The translations under genes were made by a program, and so were the position numbers. Positions 1 through 12,371 of a stretch of DNA of 64,000 nucleotides are shown here, in pieces; position 1 is the stretch's first letter; each line of letters begins with the position of its first letter. This DNA is from Isoetes taiwanensis (Eukaryota > Streptophyta > Lycopodiopsida > Isoetales > Isoetaceae): NCBI GenBank assembly GCA_021234155.1, contig JAJEKV010000074.1, positions 1,142,154 through 1,206,153 of the forward strand, read 5' to 3'. A model generated the notes under the pieces. It searched no databases, was not told the origin of the DNA, and saw only the letters and a list, made by a program, of their open reading frames with translations.

Positions 1-760
1 GTCCGACCTCCCACAGTAGAGCCGTAAGCAAGGGAAGGAAGATGATTATCAAAGAAAGTTGACAAAGCTATGAGCAATGTGTGGAAGACTAGGAAGTTGG
101 CCGGGTTCTGGAAGGACAAAGTCGCATGGAGGCGTAAGCCCGGCTTGATGAGATGGAAGAGTTTGGCAACTCTTATGGCATGAAGGATAAGGATATAGGA
201 AAGCTGCTCCAGCAAACTTGATAGGGGCAGCTAGAATCGGTGGAAAGGCTATGCAAAGTCCAACAAGCTCAAAAGGAACAGCTTTAGATTCAAGACCTTC
301 AAAGAAGGCTTCGCGACATTATGTGCCTTAGGTCACATACTAAAGCGCATCCGGCAGCTCTACGATTGAACCAGTGGGTACCTTGTCAAGAGTGTAAGTA
401 TACTGGGAATTATGTGACTCGTGGGCTCCATGTTCCCTGTCTCGTGAAGGGCAGCAGTTGAAAACTTACATTGAGGGACCGAATAAAGAAATATCAAAAA
501 GGCTAGTCCGGAGAATCAACCCTAAGTCGATTAAGCGGCCGAGGATAAAGCCATAAGTTTGGAAGAAGCTCCAAAGAACACCGTGTGAGAGACATCGGCC
601 TTCAAAGGAAAGTCAGGCGCAAGCATCAAAAGGCAAAGACCGAGTAAGCAATCAACAGCAACTCGCCATCAGAGGCCAACAGCAAGGAAGAGCTCAGGGT
701 AAGAACTTTGGGGACCGTAAGCCGCAGAATGCATCAGGGGGCAGCGTGTTAAAGCGCATT
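1..760 (+). mobile_element. LTR-retrotransposon internal (gag-like) fragment, copy A
   Basis: This stretch matches 14,594-15,330 nearly base for base with many small indels, so it is a dispersed repeat. In pieces it reads as a basic, Gln/Leu-rich, coiled-coil-like segment (around 270-330) followed by CQECKYTGNYV and a later His and Cys (about 377-440), loosely like a retroviral zinc knuckle. No frame stays open for long and I see no protease or polymerase motif. The link to a gag gene is inferred from the adjacent LTR and primer binding site of the same family. The fragment runs off the left edge and is cut at 760 by a MITE. Confidence 0.5.
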
Positions 761-1082
761 GGGTGAAAGCATGCTAGGGTGTACCATCTAAAGTACTTTT
801 TAGGGAGTGTAAAACTACCCAGAAAAGTACTCAGCACTGGGTACTGGGAACTTGCATAAATGCCACAATAAAGAATAAGTTTGAGAGTTAATTCATTTAT
901 TTTAGTCTCTAATGGTATTGTTATCCTTTACTACTATAGACTGGCATGTTATTGACCTTCAATTCAAAAAAATTCACTTGATTTTAATGGAAAGAAAAAA
1001 CAAAAAGTATCAGTTTTAAAAGTACCCAGTGTAGGTACTTTTGAGGGTTCCAAAAGTGGTACACCATAGCATGCTTTTACCC
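761..1082. mobile_element. 322-bp MITE with ~27-bp terminal inverted repeats
   Basis: The left end starts GGGTGAAAGCATGCTAGGG and the right end, reverse-complemented, starts GGGTAAAAGCATGCTATGG; the similarity runs for about 27 bases (GTGTACCA follows in both). The element is flanked by ATT at 758-760 and 1083-1085. The related copy near 15,300-15,345 carries a single ATT and no insert, so this is a true insertion with a 3-bp target duplication. Subterminal AAAGTAC/GGTACTTTT motifs form further inverted pairs. There is no coding capacity. The GGG ends and 3-bp duplication recall PIF/Harbinger (Tourist-like) MITEs, although their usual target is TAA/TTA, so the superfamily is uncertain. Confidence 0.85.
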
Positions 1083-1085
1083 ATT

Positions 1086-2096
1086 CTAGACAGCCTGACG
1101 AAAGAGAAGAGACAGGGGGGAAGAGACCTCTGAGCCCATGTATTGTAGTATGCTCCTAGATAGAGCCCTGTATTATCCCATTAGATGCGGCCTGTGTACA
1201 AGAGACCACCGGGTCATAGATGCTATGGATTGGCTTAGCACCAAAGAAGGGACGCTGGTGAAGTGGGGGTGGGTCTTGCACGAACATAAAAGGCTCCCCG
1301 AGACTCCTGGCCAAAGGCTAGGCCCCGAGCCGGTCACGTGAGGGCCGGTATGGGTCTCGACACTCCTTGGGTGTAGAGGTGTGACCCGTATGGGGCACCT
1401 TGCACTTTGAGTAGATTTAGGGTGAGTAAGTTGCACGGATGCCGGGGTCGCTGATGCACACGTATTCTCTAGCTCACCCATGGAACCACCTTTGGCATGA
1501 TCCCGAAGGGGACACTTCCCCGACCTGCCTCGTCGGACCCGGGCCATGAACCCTGAGTAGGCTCAGCAGGGTGATACCTCAAGCCACAAGGTCTCCGGGA
1601 AGCTATAAGCGAAGCCATAGCGTGAATCGACCCATCCGCAAAGTGTGCCTGAGGGGGGGCGGATGGAGTGGACAACCCTAGCGATGTTCTATGCCCTAGG
1701 TTATACCTTTGTCTGCTGATCTCTTGAGGCCGAGCCGTCAGTCTATCCTCACAGGAGTCTGAACCGGGGTAGAACCTGGGGTTTGGGTGTTTTCCTTAGG
1801 ATTAGATGCATATTCTTTGCCGTGGGTATTTGGATGGATGTTCCACCCTTCGTGGTGGTTATTTATATATATATTTGTGCTGTGTGCTAACATGTATTCA
1901 CGCTTCCGCGACGTAGGAGCCCCATTGAAGGCGCGTAATGGGCGAATGACCCTCTCTGTGTCCTTCACTCGGGCATCTCTCCATAGATGGCCCGATAGAC
2001 AACTGAGGGTCATCGCCACGGGCGAGATGGTCGCCATGGGAGGGGAAAGTCCCCGTATGTATACGGCCGGGGGTCGTATATATTCAAGGAGCGTCA
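1086..2096 (+). mobile_element. Truncated LTR of the LTR-retrotransposon family, copy A
   Basis: From about 1115 the sequence aligns with the second part of the complete LTR at 42,378-44,008, for example TAGTATGCTCCTAGAT and ATTAGATGCGGCCTGTG in both. Its last 270 bases align with 13,105-13,378. It ends at the primer binding site, so this is the 3' part of an LTR. Bases 1086-1115 still belong to the gag-like segment (GACGAAAGAGAAGAGAC occurs in both internal copies), so gag sequence is joined directly to an LTR interior. That requires a deletion or rearrangement. Confidence 0.7.
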
Positions 2097-2099
2097 TAG

Positions 2100-2111
2100 T
2101 GGTATCAGAGC
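2100..2111 (+). other. Primer binding site for initiator-Met tRNA
   Basis: TGGTATCAGAGC is complementary to the 3' end of plant initiator methionine tRNA, the usual minus-strand primer of plant Ty1/copia and many Ty3/gypsy elements. It lies directly after the LTR end, as expected. Confidence 0.85.
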
Positions 2112-2460
2112 CATGATTTTGGTGGACCAGATCATAGCACTGGCCATGTCAAACTCGTTAGGTCGTTAGCTAGTGAGTGAGGATTTTAGAGTAGTATGAG
2201 ATTTGGGGTGTGTAGTAGATGTCGCCATGATTGACTTAATGTGGTTTAAGTGGGATTAAGAGGAGTGTACCCGGTGCAAAAACCCTAACCCTAAGTGGCG
2301 CGGCAGGTACCTGTGTTCTTGCCGGGCGACGGTGGCGACATCGAGGTAGGGGTGCCCGCCACCCTACTAATTTAAAAAAAAAAAAAAAAAAAAAAACCCT
2401 AAGGCGGGCAGTGGGGTACCCGGAAGTAACGCCGAGGTAGGGGTGCCCGCCACCTTTAAA
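2112..2460. other. Leader remnant with A-tract and two short TIR-like motifs
   Basis: The sequence after the primer binding site shows no reading frame. It holds AACCCTAACCCTAAG (2282-2296), too short for a telomere remnant, a run of about 24 A (2373-2396), and two copies of GAGGTAGGGGTGCCCGCCAC (2343-2363 and 2434-2454). The same motif forms a foldback at 4272-4366. Confidence 0.5.
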
Positions 2461-4258
2461 AAAAAGTATTTTTATTTTTGGTCCAAATTTAGACTAGTCT
2501 TGTCACTAGAATATCATCTTGTACGGACTAGCTAGAAATATCCTCTCCGGCAAAGTGGAGGACACGATAGGCACAAGTTCTACCACGCCGGGATCATGGC
2601 CGTATAACCCCAAGAACCCCAAATATAAACACACCGGCCGGGTTTGAACCCCCACCAAGTGCACATTTATTTTTTACTAGGCCTATACCAACTCATCACA
2701 CATCCGTTGGGCAAAACTTTAGCCATACATGCACACTTTGTAGGGCATATCTCCCTCCCTTAGGAAGTCAAAATTTTGTATTTTTTATTTTGGTCCAGCT
2801 AGACTAGTCTTGTCACTAGAATATCATCTTGTACAGACTAGCTAGAAATATCCCATCGCCGGGCCAAGGCAACCAAAGTGGAGGACACGATAGGCACAAG
2901 TTCTACCACGCCGGGGATCATGGGTCGTATAACCCCAAGAACCAACTCCCAAATATAAACATACACTGGCCGGGTTTGAACCCCCGACCAAGTGCACATT
3001 TATTTTGGCATTACTAGGCCTATACCAACTCACCACACATCCAGTTGGGCAAAACTTTAGCCATACATGCACACTTTTGTAGGGGATATCTCCCGCCTTT
3101 AGGAAGTCACGAAAATTTTGTATTTTTTATTTTTGGTCCAAATAGACTAGTCTTGTCACTAGAATATCATCTTGTACGCACTAGCTAGAAATATCCTACC
3201 GCCCAAAGGCAACCAAAGTGGAGGACACGTATAGGCACAAGTTCTACCACGTCCGGGATCATGGCCAGATAACCCCAAAGAACCAACTCCCAAATATAAA
3301 CATACACCGGCGGGGTTTGAACCCCACCAAGTGCACATTTATTTTGGCATTACTAGGCCTATACCAACTCACCACACATCCGTTGGGCAAAAACTTTTAG
3401 CCATACATGCACACTTTGTAGGCAGATATCTCCCGCCCTAGAAGTCACGGAAATTTTGTATTTTTATTTTTGGTCCAGCTAGACTAGTCTTGTCACTAGA
3501 ATATCATCTTGTACAGACTAGCTAGAAATATCCCATCTTGCCGGTCAAGGCAACCAAAGTGGAGGACAACGATAGGCACAAGTTCTACCACGTCGGGGAT
3601 CATGGTCATTATAACCCCAAAACCAACTCCCAAATATAAACATACCGGCGGGTTTGAACCCCCCACCAAGTGCACATTTATTTTGACATTACTAGGCCTA
3701 TACCAACTCACCACACATCCGTTGGGCAAAACTTTAGCCATACATGCACACTTTGTAGGCGGGATATCTCCCGCCCTAGGGAAGTCACGAAATTTTTGTA
3801 TTTTTATTTTTGGTCCAGCTAGACTAGTCTTGTCACTAGAATATCATCTTGTACGAGACTAGCTAGAAATATCCTACACCGGTCAAGGCAACTAAAAGTG
3901 GAGGACACGTGATAGGCACAAGTTCTACCAATGTCGGGGATCATGGCCAGATAACCCCATAACCAACTCCCAAATATAAACATACACTTGCCGGGTTTGA
4001 ACCCCCACCAAGTGCACATTTATTTTGGCATTACTAGGCCTATACCAACTCACCACACATCCGTTGGGCAAAACTTTAGCCATACATGCACACTTTGTAG
4101 GCGGGATATCTCCCTCTAGGAAGTCACGGAAATTTTGTATTTTTATTTTTGGTCCAGTTAGACTAGTCTTGTCACTAGAATATCATCTTGTACAGACTAG
4201 CTAGAAATATCCTACTGCCGGTCAAGGCAACCAAAGTGGAGGACACGTATAGGCACCC
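2461..4258 (-). repeat. Tandem array of a ~335-bp unit with tRNA-like A and B boxes
   Basis: The phrase AGACTAGTCTTGTCACTAGA recurs at 2491, 2801, 3144, 3481, 3831 and 4160, giving spacings of 310, 343, 337, 350 and 329 bp. There are five full units and a truncated sixth. On the minus strand each unit carries TGGTGAGTTGGTATAGG (A-box-like, e.g. complement of 3019-3034) and, about 36 bases on, GGGGTTCAAACCCGG (B-box-like, e.g. complement of 2972-2988). That order and spacing is what a tRNA-derived SINE head shows. Units differ mainly by 1-3 base indels in GC-rich spots. It could be a SINE amplified in tandem or a satellite that captured a SINE head. Confidence 0.75.
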
Positions 4259-4271
4259 GACGTATCATCTT

Positions 4272-4366
4272 GACTTGGTGGCGGGCACCCCCTACCTCGA
4301 CGTGCCCGCCAACTCACCATTACTAGGCCTATACCAACGCCGAGGTAGGGGTGCCCGCCACCAAGT
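4272..4366. repeat. Small foldback with ~30-bp arms
   Basis: GACTTGGTGGCGGGCACCC at 4272-4290 continues to about 4301, and its inverted copy ends at 4366 with GGGTGCCCGCCACCAAGTC. The loop contains a displaced scrap of the neighbouring 335-bp unit (ATTACTAGGCCTATACCAA). The same arm motif occurs twice at 2343-2454, so this motif brackets the tandem array. Confidence 0.65.
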
Positions 4367-5660
4367 CAACCCTTTACCAATGGGCTAAGTTCCTCTATCA
4401 AGGAATATAATAGTTCTCATTTTATTTATAGTGGCTCGCTTTTCTATTTAAATTAAAAGATCCTTTCCATAGATCCACATTGTGGGGCAAATAACTCCAC
4501 CGAGCAAGCTTTTTTTCGCCATAGTCACGGGAGCAAGCTCTCTTGCCATAGCCGCCCGAGTAAGGGGCCTTGCCATAGCCATGGGAGTCAACCTCTCTCC
4601 ATAGTCCACCCGGATAACTGTAACCATACATAAAGCTAGTATCCCTAGGAATAAACCACCAAATGAAACGACGTAATCTAGCAAGTCCGCCAACTTGTTA
4701 TGATAATATCAACTCACTTGGTGGGACTAATTTCGAATTTAATTAACAACGACAGGGCAACTCTCTAGAATAGCAAAGATGTGTTATATCCTTGATATTC
4801 TTTAAGCGGCCTTATAATAATGTCCAGCTTATGCTGCCCTCTACCTATATTTTTTCCCTTTGGTAGATGCCTTGATAACACAATTTCTTCTGCCTTGCCA
4901 TGATTCAATCCATACTACATTCACATGCTTTATATTAGACCTTATTCGACATTATACAAGTAATGTTTTATAGACATAATTCTAATTAACGTTGCCTCTC
5001 TCTAGTGTCTAAACCTTGACTCGTCTTATTCTCCCAGAGAAAGGATCTCCTTGTTGTCCAACCGACTAGGGACTGCCATGCAGCACCCTTCTAGCTAGAC
5101 CATGGGTAGCTTTAATCCTACCACCCTTCACTACTGCTTCTCAATGGTCATGTTCTTTTTATGGACCATTTCCCCAGACTAGGATACATACCCTGTAATA
5201 CGTAATGAGTGCTTGTGTTAGACCCTTACAATAGTGTTAACACCTTCATTCTAAATCAATCCCGGCTACAAACTTTAGTATTATTTTGTGCCAAACCTCA
5301 CCGCCTATATGGCTGTGAATAATTATCTGCGCCACACGCCGTCAAATTGACAGCAGCCTACCCTCTTTTGGGGTTCTTCCACTGTAAGGGTCCAATGACA
5401 TCCAACTACTGTTGGCTATCCTCCTTCTAGGATATCTAGATATGAACCGGGAAAAGTATTTCCAACCATTATTTTAGTGCCTAAACGTCCTTAGGTTCCG
5501 CAAATGACCTTACATATGTCCAAGCAAATTATGTGAGTATCATAGAGCATACTACCACCCAAAGACCTCTCACGATAGGCCTCCTCTATTAAGAGACCTT
5601 GTGTTCAAGTCTCTGGGGGTCCGTCATATGTCCTCATGGACGCTGCCAATGTCGCATGAC
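4367..5660. other. No gene seen; short minisatellite
   Basis: This stretch has stops in all frames and no recognised domain. Around 4515-4615 there are about four copies of a ~30-bp phrase built on GCCATAG(C/T)CA(C/T)GGGAG. A distant relative of that phrase appears at 17,280-17,410. Confidence 0.4.
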
Positions 5661-7340
5661 GAATAGATATTATCTAACTATCTATTTAAAAGAGTTTTTC
5701 AGCTCTTGCTGCCTTTCAAGCCGCAGGTATATCTTTGCATGTTAGCAAAGACTACCCTTCATGTTAGACAATAACCTTTCTACCCAGATTGCTAAACATC
5801 TTTAATAAGGGTCCTCAGTATTCCGACCCTTACGCCTGCTACAACGTACACAACTCACCCGTTTTGTTGTGACCTTTACTCGATTAAGTCACCAGTCAAT
5901 TACTCGCTGCATTCATTAATCGTCTTGTGGCTTCTAAAAGCTATTATATATTCCTATATTGTTGACCCACCTATCATTTGGGGTTGTGATTCAACGTTGT
6001 TCTACATCCTCAAATATTGGTGTACATTTCTCTTGTCATGATGTTATATTTGTTGTTACAGCATTCCAAATGACTTATCCTCATTTAATATAGTCATGGC
6101 CTAAGGCCAGGTGAGCCTTCGTGCTAATCCTAAATTACAGGTGTCAAGGTATCTGCACAGTATTTTATGAGTCTTCTCTAATCTAGGCATTTTGATATAA
6201 CGGACTTGTGGCCATGTTCGAGTCCTGTATATTGATTTACACCTCCATGTAACCCATGCTTTTCACCTCTTTTGATCGGTATGGATCGTAATGGGAAAAG
6301 CTAATCTTAGGTGTCTATTCAAGACACATTTGACTTTAGCATGTAACTCCCTATTTGATACTATCACAAATTGTACTGTTATTTCTTCAACCCCTCATCT
6401 TAAGCTTCATTCTATTGTGCGTTGACATTTATTTGGGGTGCCAACTTCTGACCATCCTTAGCCTACAACGGGTAGATATTTGTTTGCTCATCGAACATAC
6501 TCTAAACCCTTGTGATAACTTTGGGACCTTTTCGTTTTCTCTCATACTACATGCGCCACTTAGATTACCTCTCCGGCATGTTTGCCTTCATTATGTGTAC
6601 GTACTGTGTACATAACAAACATATATCACTCACCCCCGATGCTAGGCCTCTGCTCTAACCCATTGAGTAACTTGTATTAGTTCTTATGATGTGGCTGTAC
6701 CACCTACTTCCCAAATGAGGAGGCCAACTCTATATTGGACTTGTACATGTTGATGTATTCATGTGCGAGCCCGATGCATGTTTGATAACTTGCCCATGTA
6801 TAGAGGGTTCTTTGATAGCCCGACTTTTCCACTTTTATCTTATCTACATCTGTTACCTTTTGTTCGATGATGTTTTGATATCGGACTTGGTCCTTCAACT
6901 TCTTATGATAAGTATGTCAATGCACCTTGGTGCTTAAACTCTTCTATGTTTTAAGCTTTCATGCTATTACCTTTGAAAATAAGAAATTACCTTCCTTTTT
7001 ATGTATACTTCGCTTCTAACTGCGGTTTTCGATTAGCAAAATCGTTGTTTAACTAACCCCAGTAGCAGAATGACATTATTTCTAAGAGGGAGAATGTGGC
7101 CCGTTCCATGTATTTATATGAGTATACATATAAATAAGGCATACGTCACCCAATAAAAATCTACGCCACCATGGAGTATCTTAACCTAAAGGGGTTGACC
7201 TAAAAGAAAGGATGAATTTAAACTTATGGTACTTTCTTCCCGATACATAAACTATAATTTTCCCATGGGGATTATGCCATAGTTCAAAGAGTTTCTACCA
7301 TAGTCAAGGCCTTTTCTAAGGTTCCTTCAGTTAATTTATG
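5661..7340 (+). mobile_element. Retroelement 3' end, left arm of a large inverted repeat
   Basis: This arm pairs with the reverse complement of 7857-9556. The outer ends match (GATATTATCTAACTATC against GTTAGATAATATCC at 9539-9552) and so do the inner ends (TTTTCCCATGGGGATTATGCC at 7258-7278). Many indels separate the arms. Near 7082-7093 the purine run CTAAGAGGGAGAA is followed by TGTGGC at 7094, the typical order of polypurine tract and LTR start. The upstream part would then be decayed internal sequence, but I could not recognise an integrase or polymerase motif in it. Confidence 0.55.
7082..7093 (+). other. Candidate polypurine tract
   Basis: A purine-rich run is followed immediately by TGTGGC, which would start a 3' LTR. 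The mirrored site at 8094-8107 reads CTAGAGGGGGAGAA on the minus strand and is also followed by TGTGGC. Two independent copies of this arrangement support it. Confidence 0.5.
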
Positions 7341-7856
7341 TTTTAGCCATGTTTGTCACACTAACCTATTTTTTCTTAAGTTAGCATGTAACCTCAGCTT
7401 TTGATCCTTTGAATGTTGTGATCTTTGGCTCCCTCATAATGAAATTGGAGAACTAAAACCTGGTCTTCAATACAAGGAAAACCAGTGTTTCAATCTTAGT
7501 TATTCTTGCCATATGATTATCAATTCCTTACCCTCTTAAAGTTTCAAAGTCCTAATCTCTAAGCGGGTCTATCTTGTAGGAGCAACGGATCCTCGACTTC
7601 TACTTCCATTACTAATTGTTTCCCCTTGAGTACAGGTAACTCTCTTAGGATATATGGACTCTTTGGTCTATATAATCTCACCTTATGTAATCTATACACC
7701 TCGTCTTGATTTTTATCGGGGACTTGGAATTACTATGTATTGCCCTCTTCTCGGTTATCCCTAAGATATAATCGCCAAGTGGTAGGTACTCTTTCTTTTC
7801 TTCCATGCGGGGTTACGTATTGTTTAGGTTAGGTGTGATGCAAAACAGCGGCGAAA
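7341..7856. other. Spacer of the 5.7-9.6 kb inverted repeat
   Basis: About 516 bases separate the two arms. I see no reading frame, tRNA-like box or known motif here. It may be the remaining LTR interior of one of the two copies. Confidence 0.4.
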
Positions 7857-9556
7857 CGGCGAATTAACTGAAGGAACCTTTTAGAAAAGGCCTTTGACTG
7901 GTGGTAGAAACCTTTGAACTATGGCATAATCCCCATGGGAAAAATTATAGTTTATGTACGGGCTAAAGTACCATGTTTAAATTCATCCCCGCTTAGGTCA
8001 ACCTCCGTTAAGAGGATCTATGGTTGCACTTTTTATTGTTATTTGCCGCCTTTATTTAGCATGTATACCACAGTAAATATGATGGAACGCCACATTCTCC
8101 CCCTCTAGAAATAATGCCGCCCTCAAAGATTGGGGTTAGTTAAACAAAATGACGCTAAGACCGAACTCCAGAATAGAAGGAAGTATACATAAAAAAGGAA
8201 GGTAATTCCTTATTTTCAAAGGTAATAGCATGAAAGCTTAAACATAGAAGAGTTTAAGCAACCAAGGTGCATTTGACATACTCTATCAAGGCGAAATATC
8301 GAAGGACCTAAGTCCATATCAAACATCAACGTAACAAAAGGTAAATGTATGTATGCAGATAAAGTGAAAAGTCGGGCCAACAAAGAACCCTCTATACATG
8401 GGCAAGTCAAGCATCGCCCGCACATGTGAATATCAACATGTACAAGTCCAACATAGAGTTGGCCCCTCCCCATTTGGGAAGTAGGTGGTACGTACCACAT
8501 CATAAGAATCCAATAAGGTTACATTTCACGGGTGCCAGGAGCGTATTTCAGCATCGTGGGGTGAGGATATATGTTTGTTGAGGTACATAGCATGTACACA
8601 TATCGCATAAACATGCCGGAGAGGTAATCTTAAGTGATGCATGTAAGGAGAGAAAACGAAAGGTATTCCTGTGCCAATGGATGAAGGGTTTAGGAGTACG
8701 TTCTAGACAGAGCAAAACAACATTCAATTCGCTGTAGGCTAAGGTATGATGTCGTAGGTTGGCACTGGGGCAACGTCAACGGCCAATAATGGGAAGCTTT
8801 AAGATGAGGGGTTGGAATAGCACAATAGTACACCTGTGATAGTGTACCAAATAGGAGTTACATGCTAAAGTTCAAAATGTGTCTGAATAGACACCTTAAG
8901 ACTAGTTTTTCCCACATGATCCATACCGGATCGCAGGGGAAAAGCATGGGTTGGCATGGAGGTGTAACGTAATAGCAGACCAACATGGATACAAGTCCGT
9001 GTTATATCAACGTCGGCATTGCAGGGAAGACCTCATAAATACCGTAATTCCTTGATGACTGCTGTGTAATTTAGTGAGCCTAAGGTTCACCCGCCTTTAG
9101 GCCATGACCAGGCTTAAATGAGGATGCCAAGTCATTTGGAATGCCGCAACAACAACATAACATCATGACAGAAATGTAATAACCAACATTTGGAGGATGT
9201 AGAACAACGTGCTGGACCATAACCCCAATGATAGGTGGGTCATCAATATAGGGAATATATAATACGCTTAGGAAGCCACAAGACGCATTAATGAATAATG
9301 TGAAAAGGAGAATTGGATTGGTGACTCTATCGAGTAAAGGGTCACAACAAAACGGTGAGCGTAATGCTTGTAGCAGCGTGAAGGGTCGGAATACCGAGGG
9401 ACCCTTATTAAAGATAAGTTTAGCAACTGGTAGAAAGGTTATTGTCTACGATGAAGGGTAGTCTTTGCTAACATGTGAAAAAGATATACCGCCACAAAGC
9501 AAGCAGCCAAGAGCCGAAAAACTCTTTAAATGTATAGTTAGATAATATCCGATGTA
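7857..9556 (-). mobile_element. Retroelement 3' end, right arm of the inverted repeat
   Basis: This is the minus-strand counterpart of 5661-7340. Reverse-complemented, it runs from decayed internal sequence through GTCGGGCT-type stretches shared with 6815-6830, to CTAGAGGGGGAGAA (8094-8107), then TGTGGCG as an LTR start and about 235 bases of LTR. The two copies therefore face each other tail to tail. Both arms have stops in every frame. Confidence 0.55.
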
Positions 9557-12360
9557 TATTTTACACATTTTCTTAAATCCCAAAACCAACAAATGTTTCA
9601 CTATAAATAATGAAGTAATTCATTGGTATCTAGAACCTCCAGTAGCTAGGCTCATTATTTGCTATTTCGACACCCTTCCAAACCATCCTCTGGTGTTTTT
9701 GAATGTAATATCACCCATATGCTAGACTTACTCTAGCTATTCTCATTGATTTGAACTCTTTCTCTCATCTCCCTTAGTACTCCATGTACTTAGATAGTCA
9801 ACTCCCAACCATTGGGATAGCTTAGTGCATATCTCTCTCGGTGGGACCATACCTTAACCTTAATACCTTCTCAGATATAAGCATATCATTATGTTTTTCA
9901 GAACATTGCTCTTAATATGCCACCGCCTCTTTGTAACAACAAATGAATATTCTACCATCTTCCTAATATGATATTATCCGGATGTCACAATCGAAGATCC
10001 TTTTGATATCTCCTCGCTAGTGTAATAATATTTGGTACTACTAAGTCCTTCCAACATCCAAGACCACACGTTGTTATTATATGATATAGCAAATATGTGT
10101 GCACCAATCTTAAGTCTTACACTCATATGTAACTCGTCACAAGGGGCATTTGAAGTATTCATACTTGGCGGCCAACTTATTTCAACTTGGTTATCTAGTA
10201 CCATGTTAGGGAAAGTTTCACAATTCAATTAGCCTTAGCTCTGCCTTCGCCCTCAAGCTCTAGTCATTAGTATTCAGAGGTCTATATGGACTGTGAACCA
10301 AAAGTTCTAGTATATATCCCATTCTCTTTAGTTATGTTTTACCATTAAATGGTCCTAGTATATATATACCAACGCTGAATTACTCCTCGGATACTACCAT
10401 ACCAAGTCCAGGAGCACATCCTCCTGGTGAGATGTTCATTGGCGCTTCACCTTGTTCATACTCCACTTTCGTATGTTCAATCTGGTTATTCCTAAACTTA
10501 TATTTGAAACGTTGTTTACAACAACTTTCAAGCACCTTCTTACCCCCACTTGTCGTAGGTATATTACTTTCGCTTATTATGCCTCGCTTCCTACCAATTG
10601 TCGCCTTCTTCACCTTTGTGTGCAACCATGTTCCACACTATTGTCCGCTCTTTTATTCGGCATCTTGATGCTCCCAACTCACATAAGATGTGGTCATTTC
10701 TTAATTTATATAATGTTTTTACAATGCCCTGTATTTAACCAATATCATAAGCATATCCACATCGCTACGTGGTCTTCTCGCCTATAATCTTGGCGCCTTT
10801 TATTGCACACCTCGTGAACAACAATCTCTGGAAACCAGCATATATGCATAAATCCTTAATCCGTATTCTTTATGGATCCGCCTCCTCATACCACATTATT
10901 CTCTACCTTCCTCACAAGATCATACCTCCATTCAAGTAGCAATAGCTATAAAATGTCGAAACCTAGTTCTTGCTGGTCTCCTTTCGTGAGCCGGTACTTA
11001 TAATCCGATCCACCTTAGTATAATAATTCCCCTAATCTGGTCGCATGGTAGATAATCATGTTAATTTCTCCATCATATATGGTACTATATCCACCCCTTC
11101 TACATGGAATGGCAATATCCATCATTATGCATTAGCTCCAAATGGGACTGTGCATGTAAGTTCTCTCCGCCACCGTGACACTTATAGTCACAATCAGCCC
11201 TTCCTCGCGGATACGAGGATCGTGATAGCCATAGCATCGCCAGAGGCAGAAGGACCTCGGGCGGTACCAGCTATGTCTAATGACCTTCCGCGAGATGTAC
11301 CCGTAAATATAAGAGCATCCGCATGCGGATAAATTCCATGGAAATAATAATAATATGAATAAGTAATCCAAAGGCAAAAATCGACGCGAATATAACCCTA
11401 CTGCTACAGACTACAATGAGGATGATGGGAATATTTCAAAGATAATTAAAAGGAGCTATTTAAACACATAACTCCAAACACAACAAAAGGAGATAATTAT
11501 GTATGTTCACAATAAACTCGAGAACAACTAGACTTAGATTATCTTAGAAGGTTGCGAATAAGAATTACGAAGAACGATGCCCCAGAAGTTCATAGCTAGA
11601 GCATAGCGAAAAGTGTCGACACAGCATCTATTACACCATTAAAGTGGTAAGCCTAAATGAGGGGCATGTCAAATAATCGAGGGTAGGACCTTGGTGGGTT
11701 GTCAAAACTATAACAAATAGGGAAAAACAAAAATTCGACATACAAAATTAAATTAAATGGGTCGTAATTAAATGGATTGCAAGCGACGGAGAATATAATA
11801 CATATACAATGGTTAATATCATTAGAATCACTTTCTACTAAACAAAGGCGAGCTAGAATAACCCGTTACAATATAAGAACAAACAGAAGTTGCTTGTGTC
11901 TAGTACCCCCGTCCACAATATATAATCAATTACACGTGCGTGTACAAAAGACTAAATTCAAACATATAATTTCAAACAAAGGAGAGATTCCACACACCTT
12001 GGACCGCTTCACTTGATTCTTGAACATGACAAAGTCCGTAGGACCTAGCAATCTCACGCCATCTCTTTTATGGAGGGAGACTTTTCCAGGTACGCATGTA
12101 TTGCCCACGAAGAGTAGTCTTGATGTCGAGGACAACATCACTTTTAAGGTGAGAATAGACGCTCCACGTATTTATGCTCTTTATATAAATATCGCGAATA
12201 TCGCCACTATGAATAATTAATGGCACATTAATTATTCATAAGCTAAGGTTGGGGCTATGTTAATAATTAAATTATAAAGGTGGAAACCTAACCTTAAACC
12301 CCACCGGTTCAAATATAATATTAAAGGGCCTAAAATACCAAATTAGTTAATACAGTCAAC
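9557..12360. other. Unrecognised, probably decayed repeat DNA
   Basis: Several short minus-strand open stretches occur (10,625-10,380, with a Lys/Arg-rich start; 10,228-9,974; 12,141-11,926), but none shows a recognisable domain. The minus strand at 12,141-12,003 ends in CCAAG followed by GTGTGTGG, which could be a splice donor or chance. From 11,340 to 12,360 the DNA is AT-rich with no frame. Confidence 0.35.
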
Positions 12361-12371
12361 CCTAGAAGCTG

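Noticed and set aside
1173-1547. 124-codon minus-strand frame
   Set aside because: It is antisense to LTR sequence that is aligned in three places in the window; open by chance.
2279-2297. Telomere-like AACCCTAACCCTAA; similar text at 42,607-42,650
   Set aside because: It has only two repeats, embedded in retroelement sequence; this is not an interstitial telomere array.
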